A stretch of DNA of 64,000 nt from Deinococcus planocerae (GCF_002869765.1 NZ_PNOR01000022.1:1-64000); one strand, 5' to 3'; shown: positions 20,203 to 34,023, counted from the first letter of the stretch. The notes: generated by a model from the sequence alone, not told the origin. Program-made: numbers and translations.

Positions 20203-21083
20203 CTCCCGCACCGCTCCCCCTCAACTTCGACCTCGTGATCGTGGTGACCGCCGTGTTCGTGGCGTGGGCGTGCGGGTTGCTGGGCCTCTTCCTGGTGCTG
20301 CGTCGGGAGGCGCTCCTGAGCGACGCGATCAGCCACTCGGCGCTGCCCGGCATCGTGGCGGGGTACTGGGTCACGGGCGGGAGCCTCGCCACCATGCCCG
20401 CGCTCGTGGGGGCTTCACTCTTCGGGCTCGTCACGGTGGGGCTGACTGCCCTCCTCACGCGCAGCGGGCGGGTGAAGGCGGACGCGGCGCTGGGGCTGGT
20501 CTTCCCGGCCCTCTTCGCCGCCGGGGTGATCGCGGTGAGCCTGAATTACAGCAACGTCCACCTCGACCTCGACGCCGTGCTGTACGGGGAGATCGCGTAC
20601 ACGCCCTTCCGGACCGGGTGGCTCGGCCTGCCGGTCGCGTGGCTGCTGATGGGCGGGATGCTCCTCGTGAACGCCCTCTTCGTCGGGCTGCTGTTCAAGG
20701 AACTGCGGCTGAGCACCTTCGACCCGGGCCTGAGCCGCACCCTGGGCTTCTCGCCCGCGTTGATCGGCGGGGCGCTCCTCACCCTCGTCGCGCTGACGAC
20801 CGTCGCCGCCTTCGACGCGGTGGGGGCGGTGCTCGTCGTCGCCTTCATGATCGTGCCGCCCGCGACCGCCCTGCTGCTCACCCGCCGTCTGCGGCAGGCC
20901 CTGGGGCTGACCCTGCTGGCGGGGCTGACGGCCAGCGTGGTGGGGTACACCGTCGCCCTGGCCCTCGACGCGAGCATCACAGGGGTAATCGCGGGGGTGC
21001 TGGGGGTGCAGTTCACGGTGGCGCTCGCGGGGCAGGCGGTGAGGGCGAGGCGGGTGCGGGGGCGGGCGACGTTGGGGGGGTGA
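20199..21083 (+). CDS. Mn/Zn ABC transporter permease (second)
   Basis: ABC-3 family permease of 294 residues with eight or nine membrane segments. LLGLFLVLRREALLSDAISH followed by SALPGIV, and VGAVLVVAFMIVPPATALLL, are the family motifs and parallel those of the preceding gene. It closes the mntR operon. Two different permease genes in one operon occur in several Mn/Fe systems (SitCD-type). The 200 bp after its stop hold a repeat element and no clear terminator. Confidence 0.88.
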   Translation: MTPAPLPLNFDLVIVVTAVFVAWACGLLGLFLVLRREALLSDAISHSALPGIVAGYWVTGGSLATMPALVGASLFGLVTVGLTALLTRSGRVKADAALGLVFPALFAAGVIAVSLNYSNVHLDLDAVLYGEIAYTPFRTGWLGLPVAWLLMGGMLLVNALFVGLLFKELRLSTFDPGLSRTLGFSPALIGGALLTLVALTTVAAFDAVGAVLVVAFMIVPPATALLLTRRLRQALGLTLLAGLTASVVGYTVALALDASITGVIAGVLGVQFTVALAGQAVRARRVRGRATLGG

Positions 21084-21181
21084 GGGGAGGAGCGTGCCTA
21101 TCGGAGCCAAGGTCGGCGGCTGATCGAGGGGATCAACGACAATTTTTCTCGGATGCCCTGCCCGTTCACCCCCCCTGCTCC

Positions 21182-21221
21182 GCAGCTCTGCGAGTCCCGG
21201 CCTCTCCCCTCAAGGGGGAGG
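21182..21221. repeat. GC-rich repeat sharing a 15-mer with 12942
   Basis: GCAGCTCTGCGAGTC (21182-21196) is identical to 12942-12956. It is followed by the palindrome CCTCTCCCC-TCAA-GGGGGAGG (21201-21221). The 199-bp gap between the permease and cobS genes contains only this. Confidence 0.65.
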
Positions 21222-21282
21222 AGCAAGAACAACCAGTCTGCTCGCCGTTCACCTGTGCCACCATCCCCCTCGTGATTCGTCT

Positions 21283-22023
21283 ATGACCGATTCCCGCTCC
21301 TCCTGGCGGCGTCAGCTCGACGCGGCCCACCTCGCGCTGACCTTTTTGACCACGCTGCCCCTGCCGCATATCCGCGAGGTGAGGGAGGGAGATTTCGCGC
21401 GGGCGAGTGCCTACTACCCGCTGGCCGGGTACGCGGTGGGCGGGGTAGTCGCCCTTTTGCTGTGGCTGCCGCTGCCCCTGCCGGACGGGGTGCGGGCGGC
21501 CCTCGCGGTGGGGGCGTGGCTGGCGGTGACGGGGATGCTGCACTTCGACGGGCTGGTGGACAGCGCCGACGCCCTCTTCGCCATGAAGAGCCCCGAGCGG
21601 CGGCTGGAAATCCTGCGAGACGTGCATGTGGGGGCGTTCGGCCTCGCCGTGGGCGTCCTTGCCTTGCTGACCCTGTGGAGCCTGCTCTCGGCGCCGATTC
21701 CGGCCTTCGCCCCGGTCGTCGCGGCGGTCGTGGCACGGACGGTCTTGCTCTTCCCCATGAATCTCTACCCGGCGGCGCGGCAGGAGTCGTTGGGTGCGCG
21801 CTCGCGGGAGGGACGGTGGGGGGCCGCGCTGCTCCTCGCCCTGCCCGCCCTGATCCTCCCCGGCGCGTGGGGGGCCGCGCTCGCCACGCTCGTCGCCGCG
21901 CTCCTCGTCGCCCGGTTCGCCGCCTCCCGGCTGGGCGGAGGGCTCAACGGCGACACCTACGGGCTCATTGTCGTGACGGCGGAACTCGCGGCCCTATGCG
22001 CCTTCGCGTGGGGGCGGGGGTGA
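21283..22023 (+). CDS. cobS: adenosylcobinamide-GDP ribazoletransferase (cobalamin synthase)
   Basis: CobS/CobV of 246 residues joins adenosylcobinamide-GDP to alpha-ribazole (phosphate), the last assembly step of adenosylcobalamin. The signature [20 protein letters not shown] is intact, with the Asp residues that bind Mg. About six hydrophobic segments agree with an inner-membrane enzyme. It begins the cobalamin region; the phosphatase gene follows after 4 nt. No riboswitch precedes this gene, so these two may be expressed separately from the operon that starts at the riboswitch at 22651. Confidence 0.92.
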   Translation: MTDSRSSWRRQLDAAHLALTFLTTLPLPHIREVREGDFARASAYYPLAGYAVGGVVALLLWLPLPLPDGVRAALAVGAWLAVTGMLHFDGLVDSADALFAMKSPERRLEILRDVHVGAFGLAVGVLALLTLWSLLSAPIPAFAPVVAAVVARTVLLFPMNLYPAARQESLGARSREGRWGAALLLALPALILPGAWGAALATLVAALLVARFAASRLGGGLNGDTYGLIVVTAELAALCAFAWGRG

Positions 22024-22027
22024 GCGG

Positions 22028-22594
22028 GTGTTGACGCTCCACCTCGTCCGCCACGCGCCCACCGTGCCGAACGCCGAGCGCCGTTACCCGGGGGAGGAGG
22101 AGGACGCACCGCTGTCCCTGGAGGGCCGCGCCCTCGCCCGCTCGTTGCGCCTGCCGAGGGCCGCGACGGCCTTCACCTCCCCCAGCCTCCGGGCCCGCGA
22201 GACCGCCGTGCTCGCTGGCTTCCATCAGGCCGTGCCTGACCCGGCCTTACTGGAAGCCCACTTCGGGGTGATGGCGGGGCGGACTTGGGGAGAGTTGGAG
22301 GAGACGTTCGGGGAGGCGCCGCGGGCCTGGATCGACGCGCTGGCGGACCCCGACTCGGACGCCGGACCGCCGGGAGGGGAGACGGGCCGGGTCTTCCACG
22401 CCCGCGTCCGGGCGTGGCTCGCTGGCCTCCCCGAATCCGGCGAGGTCGTCGCCTTCACGCACGCCGGACCGCTCCAGGCCGCCCTGCGACTGACGGTCGG
22501 GCTGCGCGCCGTCGCCACACCGCCCGGCACGGTCGCCACCCTGCGGCGGGCGGGCGGGCACTGGTGGTTGACGGCCCTGCGCCCGCCCGACTGA
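22028..22594 (+). CDS. cobC: histidine phosphatase (CobC-type alpha-ribazole phosphatase)
   Basis: Phosphoglycerate mutase-like phosphatase of 188 residues. The catalytic RHG-type motif is LHLVRHAPT with His at residue 9, and the second His is in [11 protein letters not shown]. Its place directly after cobS suggests it removes the 5'-phosphate of alpha-ribazole-phosphate or cobalamin-phosphate. GTG 22028 is used, with TTG as the second codon; TTG could be the true start. General phosphatase activity is sure, the B12 substrate is from context. Not to be confused with the aminotransferase also called CobC at 26924. Confidence 0.8.
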   Translation: MLTLHLVRHAPTVPNAERRYPGEEEDAPLSLEGRALARSLRLPRAATAFTSPSLRARETAVLAGFHQAVPDPALLEAHFGVMAGRTWGELEETFGEAPRAWIDALADPDSDAGPPGGETGRVFHARVRAWLAGLPESGEVVAFTHAGPLQAALRLTVGLRAVATPPGTVATLRRAGGHWWLTALRPPD

Positions 22595-22650
22595 GGGCCC
22601 GGATTGTCCGCCGGGTTGCCTCCCCCCCCCCCGCCTCTGTTACCCTGCCC

Positions 22651-22745
22651 GCACCTGGTGTCGGGGAAGTCCGGTGAGAGTCCGGCGCTGTCGCGCAGCG
22701 GTAAGCAGGTGTCATGTCCTGTCAGCCCGAATGCCGCCCAGGGAC
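22651..22745 (+). promoter_or_regulatory. cobalamin riboswitch 1
   Basis: Conserved AdoCbl-aptamer elements are present in order: GGGGAAGTCCGGTGAGAGTC, then the GCTGTCGCGCAGCGGTAAG core, then GTCAGCCCGAATGCCGCC. It precedes btuF and the cobO-cobT genes. A terminator lies 80 nt downstream, so control is probably by premature termination. Promoter-like TTGCCT (22616) and TACCCT (22641) lie upstream but are weak. Confidence 0.92.
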
Positions 22746-22827
22746 GCCCCGCGCTGGTGGGGCACCTCTCGCCGTCAGAGGGCCCGTTTCGAGACCGCGC
22801 ATCCCCCCCGGCTCCCCACGCCGTGAT

Positions 22828-22860
22828 GCCCGCTCCGGCCCCCGGCTGGAGCGGGCTTTT
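22828..22860 (+). terminator. terminator of the riboswitch expression platform
   Basis: GCCCGCTCC (22828-22836) pairs perfectly with GGAGCGGGC (22848-22856) and is followed by TTTT. It lies between the aptamer and btuF. Confidence 0.8.
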
Positions 22861-22911
22861 GCCGTGCGCCCCTCCCGCTGCCCGCCCCGCACGCCGGAGT
22901 CCCCTGCCCCC

Positions 22912-23787
22912 ATGCGCCACCTTTCCCGACTGTTCCCCCTCGCCGCTCTCCTCTCCGGCGCCGCGCTCGCCACCTCCTACCCCCTCACCGTCCGGGACGA
23001 CCTGGGCCGCAGCGTGACGCTGAGGAGTGAGCCCCGGCGCATCGTCTCCATGCTGCCCAGCCACACCGAGACGCTCGCCGCCCTCGGCGCGGGGAACAAA
23101 CTCGTCGCGGTGGACAGTTTCAGCAACCACCCGAAGGCCGTGACCGACCGGCTGCCCAAGGTCGGCAGCGCCTTCCAGCCCGACATCGAGGCGATCCTGG
23201 CCCTGAAGCCCGACCTCGTGCTCGCGGACGAGTCGAGCAGCTCGCGGCTGACCGAGAAGTTGGCGCAGGCGGGCCTGACCGTGTACGGCGGCAGCGCGCA
23301 GACCTTTGGCGACGTGTTCGAGAAGATCGGGGTGCTGGGCCGGCTCACGAACCGCGAGGCGGCGGCCCTGAACCTGATCACGCGGATGCGCGGCGAGCTC
23401 AACACCCTCCAGGCGAGCGTGGCCCGCTTGCCCAGGGTGAGCACCTACTACGAGGTGGACCCGGCGCCGTACTCGGTGGGCCCGAACTCCTTTATCGGCA
23501 CCTTGATCACCAAGGCGGGGGGGCGGACCATCGTGCCCGCGCGGCTGGGCGACTTCCCGAAGATCGACCCGGAACTCATCGTGCAGGCGAACCCGCAGGT
23601 GATGATCGGCGTGCCCCTGGCGCAGGCGCGCACCCGGCCCGGCTGGGCGAACCTCCAGGCCGTGCGCACCGGGCGCGTCTACACCCCGACCCCCGAGGAA
23701 CGCGACGCCCTCTCTCGCCCGGGTCCCCGCCTGCCCGAGGCCCTGCGCGCCCTGATCCGCTGGCTGCACCCGGAGGCATTGAAATGA
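22912..23787 (+). CDS. btuF: vitamin B12 (corrinoid) ABC transporter binding protein
   Basis: Class III periplasmic binding protein of 291 residues with a signal peptide (residues 1-21, SGAALATS). The pattern [20 protein letters not shown] followed by [19 protein letters not shown], and then [12 protein letters not shown], is that of BtuF/FecB proteins. It sits first after a cobalamin riboswitch, so corrinoid is the likely ligand. Its membrane and ATPase partners are not adjacent; btuC/btuD at 52449-54285, behind a second cobalamin riboswitch, fit. The next gene starts within its stop codon (ATGA). Confidence 0.88.
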   Translation: MRHLSRLFPLAALLSGAALATSYPLTVRDDLGRSVTLRSEPRRIVSMLPSHTETLAALGAGNKLVAVDSFSNHPKAVTDRLPKVGSAFQPDIEAILALKPDLVLADESSSSRLTEKLAQAGLTVYGGSAQTFGDVFEKIGVLGRLTNREAAALNLITRMRGELNTLQASVARLPRVSTYYEVDPAPYSVGPNSFIGTLITKAGGRTIVPARLGDFPKIDPELIVQANPQVMIGVPLAQARTRPGWANLQAVRTGRVYTPTPEERDALSRPGPRLPEALRALIRWLHPEALK

Positions 23788-24398
23788 CCGACCCCGACAC
23801 CGCCGCCCGCCGCGAGGCCGCCATGCGCGAGCTGCAAGAGGCGCGGAACACCTACCGCAAGCGGGAAGACCTCTCGAAAGGGCGCCGGGGCCTGCTGATC
23901 GTCAACACCGGCAAGGGCAAGGGCAAGACGACCGCCGCGCTCGGGCTGATGCTGCGGGCGCACGGGCGGGGGCTGCGGGTGCGCCTCTTCCAGTTCCTCA
24001 AGCACGAGAACGCGAAGTTCGGCGAGCACCGCACCCTCGACGCGCTGGGCCTGCCCTACGAGGGGCTGGGCGACGGCTTCACGTGGAGATCGCGCGACCT
24101 GGAGAACTCGGCGGCCCTGGCGGCGCACGGCTGGGAGCTGGCGAAAGGGGCCATCCTCTCCGGCGAGCACGACCTCGTGGTCCTCGACGAGTTCACCTAT
24201 CCCCTCAAGTTCGGCTGGGTCGCCTGGCCCGACGTGGAAGCGACCCTGAGGGCGCGGGACCCGGGGCTCCACGTCGTGATCACCGGGCGGGATGCGCTGC
24301 CGGAACTTGTGGAGCTGGCCGACACCGTGACCGAGATGCAGCCCGTCAAGCACGCCTACGAGGCGGGCATCGGCGCCCAGGCGGGGATCGAACATTGA
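23784..24398 (+). CDS. cobO: cob(I)yrinic acid a,c-diamide adenosyltransferase
   Basis: CobO/BtuR family of 204 residues. The P-loop [10 protein letters not shown] is at 41-50 and the strand [15 protein letters not shown] holds the Walker B Asp. The enzyme transfers adenosyl from ATP to reduced cobalt in corrinoids, for both salvage and later synthesis steps. The N-terminal [20 protein letters not shown] is typical of the family. It is translationally coupled to btuF (ATGA) and to the small ORF that follows (TTGA). Confidence 0.93.
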   Translation: MTDPDTAARREAAMRELQEARNTYRKREDLSKGRRGLLIVNTGKGKGKTTAALGLMLRAHGRGLRVRLFQFLKHENAKFGEHRTLDALGLPYEGLGDGFTWRSRDLENSAALAAHGWELAKGAILSGEHDLVVLDEFTYPLKFGWVAWPDVEATLRARDPGLHVVITGRDALPELVELADTVTEMQPVKHAYEAGIGAQAGIEH

Positions 24399-24654
24399 CG
24401 GACGGTTCCGGTTCCAGGCACTCCGGCCCCGCGCTCGTCGGGGGAGGGGACGTGGGGCGCCCGCCGGTCCCGGAGGAGGCCCGGATCGTCACGCCGGGCG
24501 ACCGTGAGCCGATGGCCCCGGTGACCTTGCGCGAGATGGGGACGACGCCCGGCCTCGGCCCTGCCACCGACCCGCACGGCGCCGGGGTGCGGGGGGCGCG
24601 GCCCGCCGGAGGTCCGGGGGGCGGGCTGCCTACCCGGACTCCGGGAGCCTGCGC

Positions 24655-24658
<4 letters not shown>
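24395..24658 (+). CDS. small Gly/Pro-rich ORF within the cobalamin operon
   Basis: An 87-codon frame begins with TTG inside a TTGA overlap with cobO and ends in a GTGA overlap with cbiA. These couplings match every other junction in this operon and are the main reason to believe it. The product is Gly/Pro/Arg-rich with a short conserved-looking core ([20 protein letters not shown]). I recognise no family. It could be a small accessory protein, or simply a spacer that keeps ribosomes engaged between cobO and cbiA. Confidence 0.45.
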
Positions 24659-25991
<1,333 letters not shown>

Positions 25992-25995
<4 letters not shown>

Positions 25996-26927
25996 GGCAG
26001 GGGCGGGACGCGGGACGCGGTGCGCGGTCGTCGCTCCTCCTCGCCCTGGCGCTGGACGCGCTGGGAGAGCCGCCCGCGGGCGTGCATCCGGTGGTCTGGA
26101 TGGGGAACTTCCTGAAGGGGGCGCGGGGCCGTTGGCGGGCGGGGTCCCCGGCAGGGCAGCTCGCCGAGGGGGGCGCGTGGTGGGCGCTCGGGGCGGCCCT
26201 CACGACCGGGGCCGGGGTCCTCGCGGGTCACCCTCCGGGGGGCTGGGTCACGCGCGGCGCCTTCCTCAAGCCGCTTCTGGCGCGCCGGGCGCTCTTCGGG
26301 GCGGTGGGGGAGGTCCACGCGGCCCTCGCTGCCGGGCGGCTCCCCGAGGCGCGGCGGCTTCTGGCGTGGCACCTCGTCAGCCGGGAGACGGGGGAACTGA
26401 GCGGGGCGGAGGTGGCGGGCGCGTGCATCGAGAGCCTCGCGGAGAACCTCTCGGACAGCGTGGTCGCGCCGCTGCTGATGTTCCGCGCGGGCGGGCTGCC
26501 CCTCGCCGCCCTCTACCGCTACGCGAACACCGCCGACGCGATGTGGGGGTACCGCACGCCCGGGCTCGAACACGCGGGGAAGGTGGCCGCCCGCGCCGAC
26601 GACCTTCTCAATCTCGCGCCCGCCCGGCTGACGGCCCTGGGTGCGGTGCTCGCGGCCCTCCCGGCGGGGCTGGACGCCCCCGGCGCGTGGCGGGTGTGGC
26701 GCCGGGACGCCCCGGCCACCCCCAGCCCGAACGCCGGTCACCCCATGAGCGCCTTCGCGGGGGCGCTCGGGGTGCGGCTCGACAAGCGGGGGGTGTACGT
26801 GTTGAACGCGGGGGGGCGCGAGCCGGGAGCGGCGGACGTGCTCCGGGCCCTGCGCCTCGCCCGCTGGACGGTGGCGCTCGCCACCCTGGCCCTGCTGCTT
26901 CCCACTCCCCGCCGGAGGAGCGCGTGA
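25992..26927 (+). CDS. cbiB: adenosylcobinamide-phosphate synthase (CbiB/CobD)
   Basis: Membrane protein of 311 residues that attaches the aminopropanol arm to adenosylcobyric acid. Family motifs are clear: [10 protein letters not shown] near the N-terminus, [20 protein letters not shown] in the middle, [14 protein letters not shown], and a final hydrophobic anchor. It starts with GTG in a GTGA overlap with cbiA and ends in a GTGA overlap with the aminotransferase gene. The arm precursor would come from that downstream PLP enzyme. Confidence 0.92.
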
Positions 26928-27949
26928 GCAACCTCCTCCCGCCCCTCCTGCCCCGCGCCCCACACGGCGGCCCGACCTCCCGGACCTTCGCCGGGCTCGA
27001 CTTCAGCGTGAACGCGAACCCGTACGGCCCCAACCCCGTCCTCGTGGAGGCCATCCGGGGCGCCGACCACGCCCACTACCCCGACCCGAGCTACGCGGAC
27101 GTGCGCGCCCGCCTCGGCGACTGGCACGGCCTGGACGCGGACGGGGTGGCGCTCTCGGTCGGGGCCTCCGACCTGCTCCACCGCCTCGCCCGCGCCTTCC
27201 TGCCGCCGGGCGGGACGCTGCTGAGCGTTCATGCCCCCTTCGGCGAACTTGCCCGCGCCGCCGCCCTCGTCCGGGGCAGGGTGGAGGTGACGACGCCGGA
27301 ACGGGCCCTCGCCGGGATCACGCCCGGGGTCGCGCTCGTGTACGTCGGGCACCCCCACAACCCCACCGGGCACGCGCATACGGCGCAGGAACTGTGTGCC
27401 CTCGCCGACGCCTGCCACGCCGCCGGGGCGCTCCTGATCGTGGACGAGGCGTACGCGCCCTTCACCGCCGCTCCCATTCCTCCCGCCCACCCTGCCGTGG
27501 TCCGGGTGCTCTCGCCGGGCAAGGCGCACGGGCTCGTCGGCGCGCGGCCCGCCTACGCGCTCGCCCCCCCAGAGGTGACGGCCCGCCTCGACAACCTCGC
27601 CCCCGCGTGGCACCTCCCCGCCTCGACCGCCGCCGTCCTCGCCGCGCTGCCGGAGGGGGGGAGCTTCCTCGCGCAGACGCTGCCGCAGGTCGCCGGGGGG
27701 GCGCGTGACCTCGCGGCGGCCCTCTCGACCTTCGGCCCGGTCGAGCACCACGGCACCCCGTACCTCACCCTGGAGGTGGGGGACGCTTCCCGCGTGGCGG
27801 CGGCCCTGCTCGACCGGGGCGTGAGGGTCCGCGACTGCGCGAGCTACGGCCTGCCCGACCGTCTGCGCGTGTCCACCCGCCTGCCGGGGGAGAACGGGGT
27901 GCTGCGGCGGACCCTCGCGCAGGTTCTGAAAGGAGGCGAAGATGGCTGA
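26924..27949 (+). CDS. cobD: CobC/CobD-type PLP aminotransferase (threonine-phosphate decarboxylase-like)
   Basis: Class I/II aminotransferase fold of 341 residues. HPHNPTG at 143-149 and Asp174 in [11 protein letters not shown] bind the cofactor, Lys200 in [15 protein letters not shown] is the Schiff-base lysine, and the C-terminal [10 protein letters not shown] binds the substrate carboxylate or phosphate. Within B12 operons such proteins decarboxylate threonine phosphate to give aminopropanol phosphate for CbiB. The neighbour supports that role, though histidinol-phosphate aminotransferase relatives look alike. Start is GTG 26924. Confidence 0.85.
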   Translation: MSNLLPPLLPRAPHGGPTSRTFAGLDFSVNANPYGPNPVLVEAIRGADHAHYPDPSYADVRARLGDWHGLDADGVALSVGASDLLHRLARAFLPPGGTLLSVHAPFGELARAAALVRGRVEVTTPERALAGITPGVALVYVGHPHNPTGHAHTAQELCALADACHAAGALLIVDEAYAPFTAAPIPPAHPAVVRVLSPGKAHGLVGARPAYALAPPEVTARLDNLAPAWHLPASTAAVLAALPEGGSFLAQTLPQVAGGARDLAAALSTFGPVEHHGTPYLTLEVGDASRVAAALLDRGVRVRDCASYGLPDRLRVSTRLPGENGVLRRTLAQVLKGGEDG

Positions 27950-28716
27950 CCGTCTGATCCTGGTGACGGGCGGCACGGGCCCCCTGGGACGCCCGCTCGT
28001 CCGGTCGCTCCTGGAAGGTGGAGCGCGGGTCCGGGTGCTGACCCGGCAACTACCCGGGCGACGTGTGGAGGGCGCCGAGTGCGCAGTCGCCGATTACGTC
28101 GCCGCAACCGGGCTGGCTCAGGCCCTGGCCGGGGTGAGCGGAGTCGTTCACGCCGCCCACGACCTGAGTGATCCTCTGCGCGACGTGCGGGGCACGCTGA
28201 ACCTGCTCGAAGCGGCCCGCGCCGCCGGGCGTCCCCACTTCGCCTACGTCTCCATCGTCGGCGCGCGGCGGGTCCGGGGCTTTGGCTACTACGCGGGCAA
28301 GGTGCGCGGCGAGGAGTTGGTGAAGGCGAGCGGCCTGCCCCACCTGATCTTCCGGGCGACGCAGTTTCACCACTTCGCCGACGAACTGCTGACCCAGGCG
28401 AGCCGCCTGCCCCGGCTCCTCGTCCCGGACGGTGTGCTCCAATCCGCCGCGGTGGAGGACGTGGCCCGCGAACTCGCGCGGCGGGTGCTCGCTGGAGAGC
28501 GGGGCACCCTCGACTTTGCCGGGCCGGAGGTGCTGAGGATTCCCGACATGGCGCGGGCCTGGCTTGCGGCACGCGGGCGGGCGGGGCGGGTGCTCCCCCT
28601 CCGCCTGCCGCTTCCTCACCCGGTTCTGCGCGCCATGCAGCGGGGTGACCTCGTGGAGCCGGAGGCACCGCGCGGCACGGTGACCTGGGCAGATTACCTG
28701 AGCAAGAAGGCCGAGG

Positions 28717-28724
<8 letters not shown>
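27942..28724 (+). CDS. atypical SDR (NmrA-like) in the cobalamin operon
   Basis: The protein has 260 residues. The N-terminal [20 protein letters not shown] is an atypical SDR/NAD(P)-binding Rossmann motif (G-G-T-G-x-x-G), followed by [20 protein letters not shown]. The usual Y-x-x-x-K is seen only as [11 protein letters not shown]. It resembles NAD(P)H-binding NmrA/HSCARG-type proteins that act as sensors or reductases. It overlaps the aminotransferase by 8 nt and cobQ by 8 nt, so it is firmly part of the operon, although no SDR is part of the standard pathway. A redox step on cobalt or flavin is conceivable; this is inference. Confidence 0.75.
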
Positions 28725-30113
<1,389 letters not shown>

Positions 30114-30117
<4 letters not shown>

Positions 30118-30656
30118 TCGTCTTCGTCACCGGGGGGGCGCGCAGCGGCAAGAGCACCTTCGCCGAGCGCCGCGCCGCCGCCGCGGGGGAGGCCGTCACC
30201 TACCTCGCCACCGCGCAGGCTTTCGACGCCGAGATGGAGGGCCGCATCGCCCGCCACCGCGCGGACCGGCCCGGCGGCTGGGTGACGGTGGAAGAACCGC
30301 TCGGTGTTCCCGGTGCTCTCCAGGCCGCCTCTACCCCCACCGTCCTCCTCGACTGCCTGAGCCTGTGGGTGAGCAACCTGGTGCTGTCGGACGAATCCGA
30401 CGACGCCATCCTCGCCCGCGCCGACCGGCTGCTCGCCGCCGCCCGCGCACGAGAGGGCCTGACCGTCCTCGTGACGAACGAGGTGGGGCTGGGCATCGTG
30501 CCCGACAATGCCCTCGCCCGCCGCTACCGGGACGTGCTGGGCTGGGTGAACCAGCGCGCCGCCGCCGCGAGCGACGAGGCGTGGCTCCTCGTGAGCGGCC
30601 TGCCCGTGCGGCTCAAGCCCTCCCCACTTGCCCCTTTTCCCTCTCAAGGAGTTTGA
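30114..30656 (+). CDS. cobU: adenosylcobinamide kinase / guanylyltransferase
   Basis: CobU/CobP of 180 residues phosphorylates adenosylcobinamide and attaches GMP. The P-loop GGARSGKST is at residues 7-15, then YLATAQAFDAEMEGRIARHR with the catalytic guanylylated His, VLLDCLSLWVSNL, and TNEVGLGIVPDNALARRYRD. All are diagnostic. It begins with GTG overlapping the cobQ stop. The last ten residues are Pro-rich and end directly at cobT, whose ATG overlaps the final A of this stop-codon region. Confidence 0.94.
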
Positions 30657-31742
<1,086 letters not shown>

Positions 31743-31788
31743 GGCGGGCGGCTGGCCCGGCTGTGCCCCACGCGCCAGAATGGACCCC

Positions 31789-32025
31789 ATGACCGACCGC
31801 GAACTCAACTTCGCCCGCACCATCCTCGGCGAGCGCCCCTTCCGCGACGTGCCCGACGAGGAGGTGCTGCGCGAGGCCGAGCGGCTCCTGAGCGAGTGGA
31901 TGTCCGGCGAGGCGCGGCTGGAGCGCCCCAAGCTCTACGACCACTACGCCCTGCTCCTGGTGGCCCTCGTCCGCCGCACCCGGGAGCTCGAAGCCCGCGT
32001 GGCGGCGCTGGAGGAGCGGGCGTGA
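31789..32025 (+). CDS. small conserved hypothetical protein
   Basis: This 78-residue, charged, helical protein ([20 protein letters not shown], then [19 protein letters not shown]) ends in a coiled coil. ATG 31789 is preferred over ATG 31780: CAGAAT at 31776-31781 lies 7 nt before it, which would make a leaderless mRNA and places the earlier ATG inside the -10. It overlaps trpF in a GTGA, so the two are coupled. No function can be assigned; similar short coiled-coil ORFs often act as partners of the next gene, which is not testable here. Confidence 0.6.
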   Translation: MTDRELNFARTILGERPFRDVPDEEVLREAERLLSEWMSGEARLERPKLYDHYALLLVALVRRTRELEARVAALEERA

Positions 32026-32639
32026 CCCCCCCCGCACCCGTGCGCGTCAAGGTCTGCGGCACGACCACGGTGGGAGACGCCCTCCTCGCCGCCGAGGCCG
32101 GGGCCGACGCCCTGGGCTTCATCTTCGCGCCGGGCAGCAAGCGACGGGTGACGGCGCAGGTGGCGCGGGAGGCCGGGCTCGCCGTGGGCCCGGTGGTCGC
32201 CCGCGTCGGCGTCTTCCTGGGTCAGGGCCTCGACGAGGTATTGCGGACGGCGGAGGCCGCCCGGCTGAGCGCGGTGCAGCTCCACGGGGACCTCCCCGAC
32301 CTTTACGTGCGCGAGGTGGCCCGGTATCATCCCGTGCTGCGCGTCCTGCGCCCCGCCGACCTGCTCGCGGACGCGGGCGGGCAGACTCTCCCCGGCGTCA
32401 CCCCCATGCTCGACGCCCCGGAGCCCGGCGGCGGGGTGCCCCTCGACTGGGCGGCCCTGCGGGGCGTGTTCCCCCCCGGGGCGTGGCTCGCGGGAGGGCT
32501 GGGGCCGGAGAACGTCGCCGGGGCCATCCGCACCCTGCGCCCCGCCGGGGTAGACGCCGTGAGCCGCCTGGAGGCGCGCCCGGGCGTCAAGGACCCGGAG
32601 CGCGTCCGTGCCTTCGTCCAGGGGGCGAAAGGCGCCTGA
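32022..32639 (+). CDS. trpF: phosphoribosylanthranilate isomerase
   Basis: TIM-barrel enzyme of 205 residues that catalyses the Amadori rearrangement in tryptophan synthesis. VKVCGTTT contains the catalytic Cys12 region; [46 protein letters not shown] and [15 protein letters not shown] are the family's phosphate-binding and barrel motifs. The catalytic Asp is in [14 protein letters not shown] 32022 overlaps the preceding stop. No other trp genes are nearby. A DnaA-box cluster follows 10 nt after the stop. Confidence 0.94.
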   Translation: MTPPAPVRVKVCGTTTVGDALLAAEAGADALGFIFAPGSKRRVTAQVAREAGLAVGPVVARVGVFLGQGLDEVLRTAEAARLSAVQLHGDLPDLYVREVARYHPVLRVLRPADLLADAGGQTLPGVTPMLDAPEPGGGVPLDWAALRGVFPPGAWLAGGLGPENVAGAIRTLRPAGVDAVSRLEARPGVKDPERVRAFVQGAKGA

Positions 32640-32648
32640 CCCCCCGGG

Positions 32649-32817
32649 TTATCCACAGGTTGACGCCCGCCTGTGGATAACTTCGTGGAACTTTTCCACG
32701 GGTTTATAGTGTCCCGAGAACACCGTTCCAGTCGAGCTTTTCAGCCTCTTTTCAGGGAATAGCGGCTCCGGGCAGTTCCAGGTTGTCCACAGGGCCTGTG
32801 GATAAGTCTGTGGATAA
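32649..32817. other. DnaA-box cluster (origin-like or DnaA-titration site)
   Basis: Within 169 bp there are four perfect TTATCCACA boxes (32649-32657 plus; 32672-32680, 32797-32805 and 32809-32817 minus) and one near-perfect TTGTCCACA (32783-32791). Between them lie a 7-bp inverted repeat CGTGGAA/TTCCACG (32684-32700) and a relatively AT-rich stretch (about 32700-32765). The 200-bp gap between trpF and the next gene is filled by this element. No dnaA or dnaN is in the window. Confidence 0.85.
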
Positions 32818-32842
32818 CTTTCGGACGCCGATGTGGCGCGGT

Positions 32843-33721
32843 TCAAAGCCGCTCGTTCCCGGAGAGGTCGTCTTTCAGGCCGAACCACCCGGCAAGGATT
32901 CGCCCCCCGTCCACGATGTCGAGGGGAGACTCCAGTCCGTCCGGCAGCCCGCCGGAGGCCGCAAAGGGCACCCGCGCGAGGGTGTGGGCCTTGACCGTCA
33001 GGTCCTCCAGGTTGCCGTGGTCGCTCGTGAGGACCACCCGGGCGCCCGCCCCCAGCAGCCCGGCGAGGAGGGCGTCCACCCGCGCGAGGTAGGCCCGCCC
33101 GGCCCGCTCCACGCCGGGCGGCGTCGGCGTGCGGCCCCGGTGCCCCAGGAAGTCGCCGAACCACAGGTCGCAGGCGAGCAGGCTGTACTCCGCCGAGGCG
33201 CGCGCCAGCCGCTCGCCCAGCCGGGTCAGGTCGTCCGGCGGCGTCATCTCCGGCCAGGGCTCGGCGTACCCCAGGCCCAGGGTGGCGGGGACGGCAGGCA
33301 CGCCGGGGGGGTTGAGACTCGCCCCCGCCGCCTGAAAGGAGAAGGGGAAGCACCCCTGCCGGGGCCTGCGGTCCTGCGCCGCGAAATAGCCGGGCGGGTA
33401 GTGGTTCGCCAGCGCCACCCGCGCGCCCGCCCGGGTCAACCGCACGGGGAGGGCGTCCTCTCGCAACAGCCGTTGCAGGGTCGGCCCCGGATGTGGTCCG
33501 AAGTGCTCGCCCATGTGCCGCACCGCGTCCCGGCCCGTGAGCCAGCAGGTCTGCCCGGTGCCCGACTGCGGCAGCCCCCGCACGCCGAGCGTGGCGTCGA
33601 GCGCGTGCCCGGCCTCCACGAACGGGCGCAGCGTGGGGAGGCTCTGCTCCCACACCGAGCCCGGCGGCGCGTCACACGGGTGCCCCACGCCGTCGAGGGC
33701 CAGCCAGACGAGTCCGCCCAT
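32843..33721 (-). CDS. metalloenzyme-domain protein (alkaline phosphatase/phosphomutase superfamily)
   Basis: The protein has 292 residues. The N-terminal [12 protein letters not shown] and the C-terminal [12 protein letters not shown] are the two metal-binding motifs of the phosphopentomutase/iPGM/alkaline phosphatase superfamily, and [13 protein letters not shown] supplies the phosphorylated Ser/Thr site. It is shorter than iPGM or phosphopentomutase, so the substrate is not predictable. TAGACT lies 7 nt before ATG 33721, consistent with a leaderless mRNA. Its stop is 25 bp from the DnaA boxes. Confidence 0.75.
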   Translation of the reverse strand: MGGLVWLALDGVGHPCDAPPGSVWEQSLPTLRPFVEAGHALDATLGVRGLPQSGTGQTCWLTGRDAVRHMGEHFGPHPGPTLQRLLREDALPVRLTRAGARVALANHYPPGYFAAQDRRPRQGCFPFSFQAAGASLNPPGVPAVPATLGLGYAEPWPEMTPPDDLTRLGERLARASAEYSLLACDLWFGDFLGHRGRTPTPPGVERAGRAYLARVDALLAGLLGAGARVVLTSDHGNLEDLTVKAHTLARVPFAASGGLPDGLESPLDIVDGGRILAGWFGLKDDLSGNERL

Positions 33722-33744
33722 GCGGGGCAGTCTAGAGGTCGGAG

Positions 33745-34023
33745 TCAGGCCTGTTCGGAGGCCGGGAGCCGAGCCACGGCCTCCTCGAAGGCCTCGGGGA
33801 AGCGCGGGTGGAAGTCGGACTCGGCGAGCACGTCGTCGCCGCGCAGCCAGCGGAACTTGAAGCCGTCGCCGATCTGGAGGGTGCCTGTCAGCCCGGTGGC
33901 CTGGAGGCGCTCGGCGGTGGCCCGCTGCCCCTCGTCCAATCGCTCGTCCCAGTGCCGTTCCATGTCAGCCTGCCGCTCGACCTCGCCGCTCGTCAGGTCC
34001 TCGAATCCGCCGCCCGTCGCCAT
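33745..34023 (-). CDS. hypothetical protein
   Basis: This acidic 92-residue protein ([20 protein letters not shown], then [18 protein letters not shown]) has a helical first half and a beta-containing second half. No membrane segment or known motif. ATG 34023 is taken; the frame also opens at 34101, but that segment lies in a 49-nt sequence repeated at 35802 and is probably noncoding. The stop is close to the metalloenzyme gene start (23 bp), so the order suggests separate transcription of both from the same strand. Confidence 0.55.
   Translation of the reverse strand: MATGGGFEDLTSGEVERQADMERHWDERLDEGQRATAERLQATGLTGTLQIGDGFKFRWLRGDDVLAESDFHPRFPEAFEEAVARLPASEQA

Noticed and set aside
32649..32817. 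Iteron-type plasmid origin
   Set aside because: Boxes match the DnaA consensus, occur in both orientations and are irregularly spaced; no rep gene is near.
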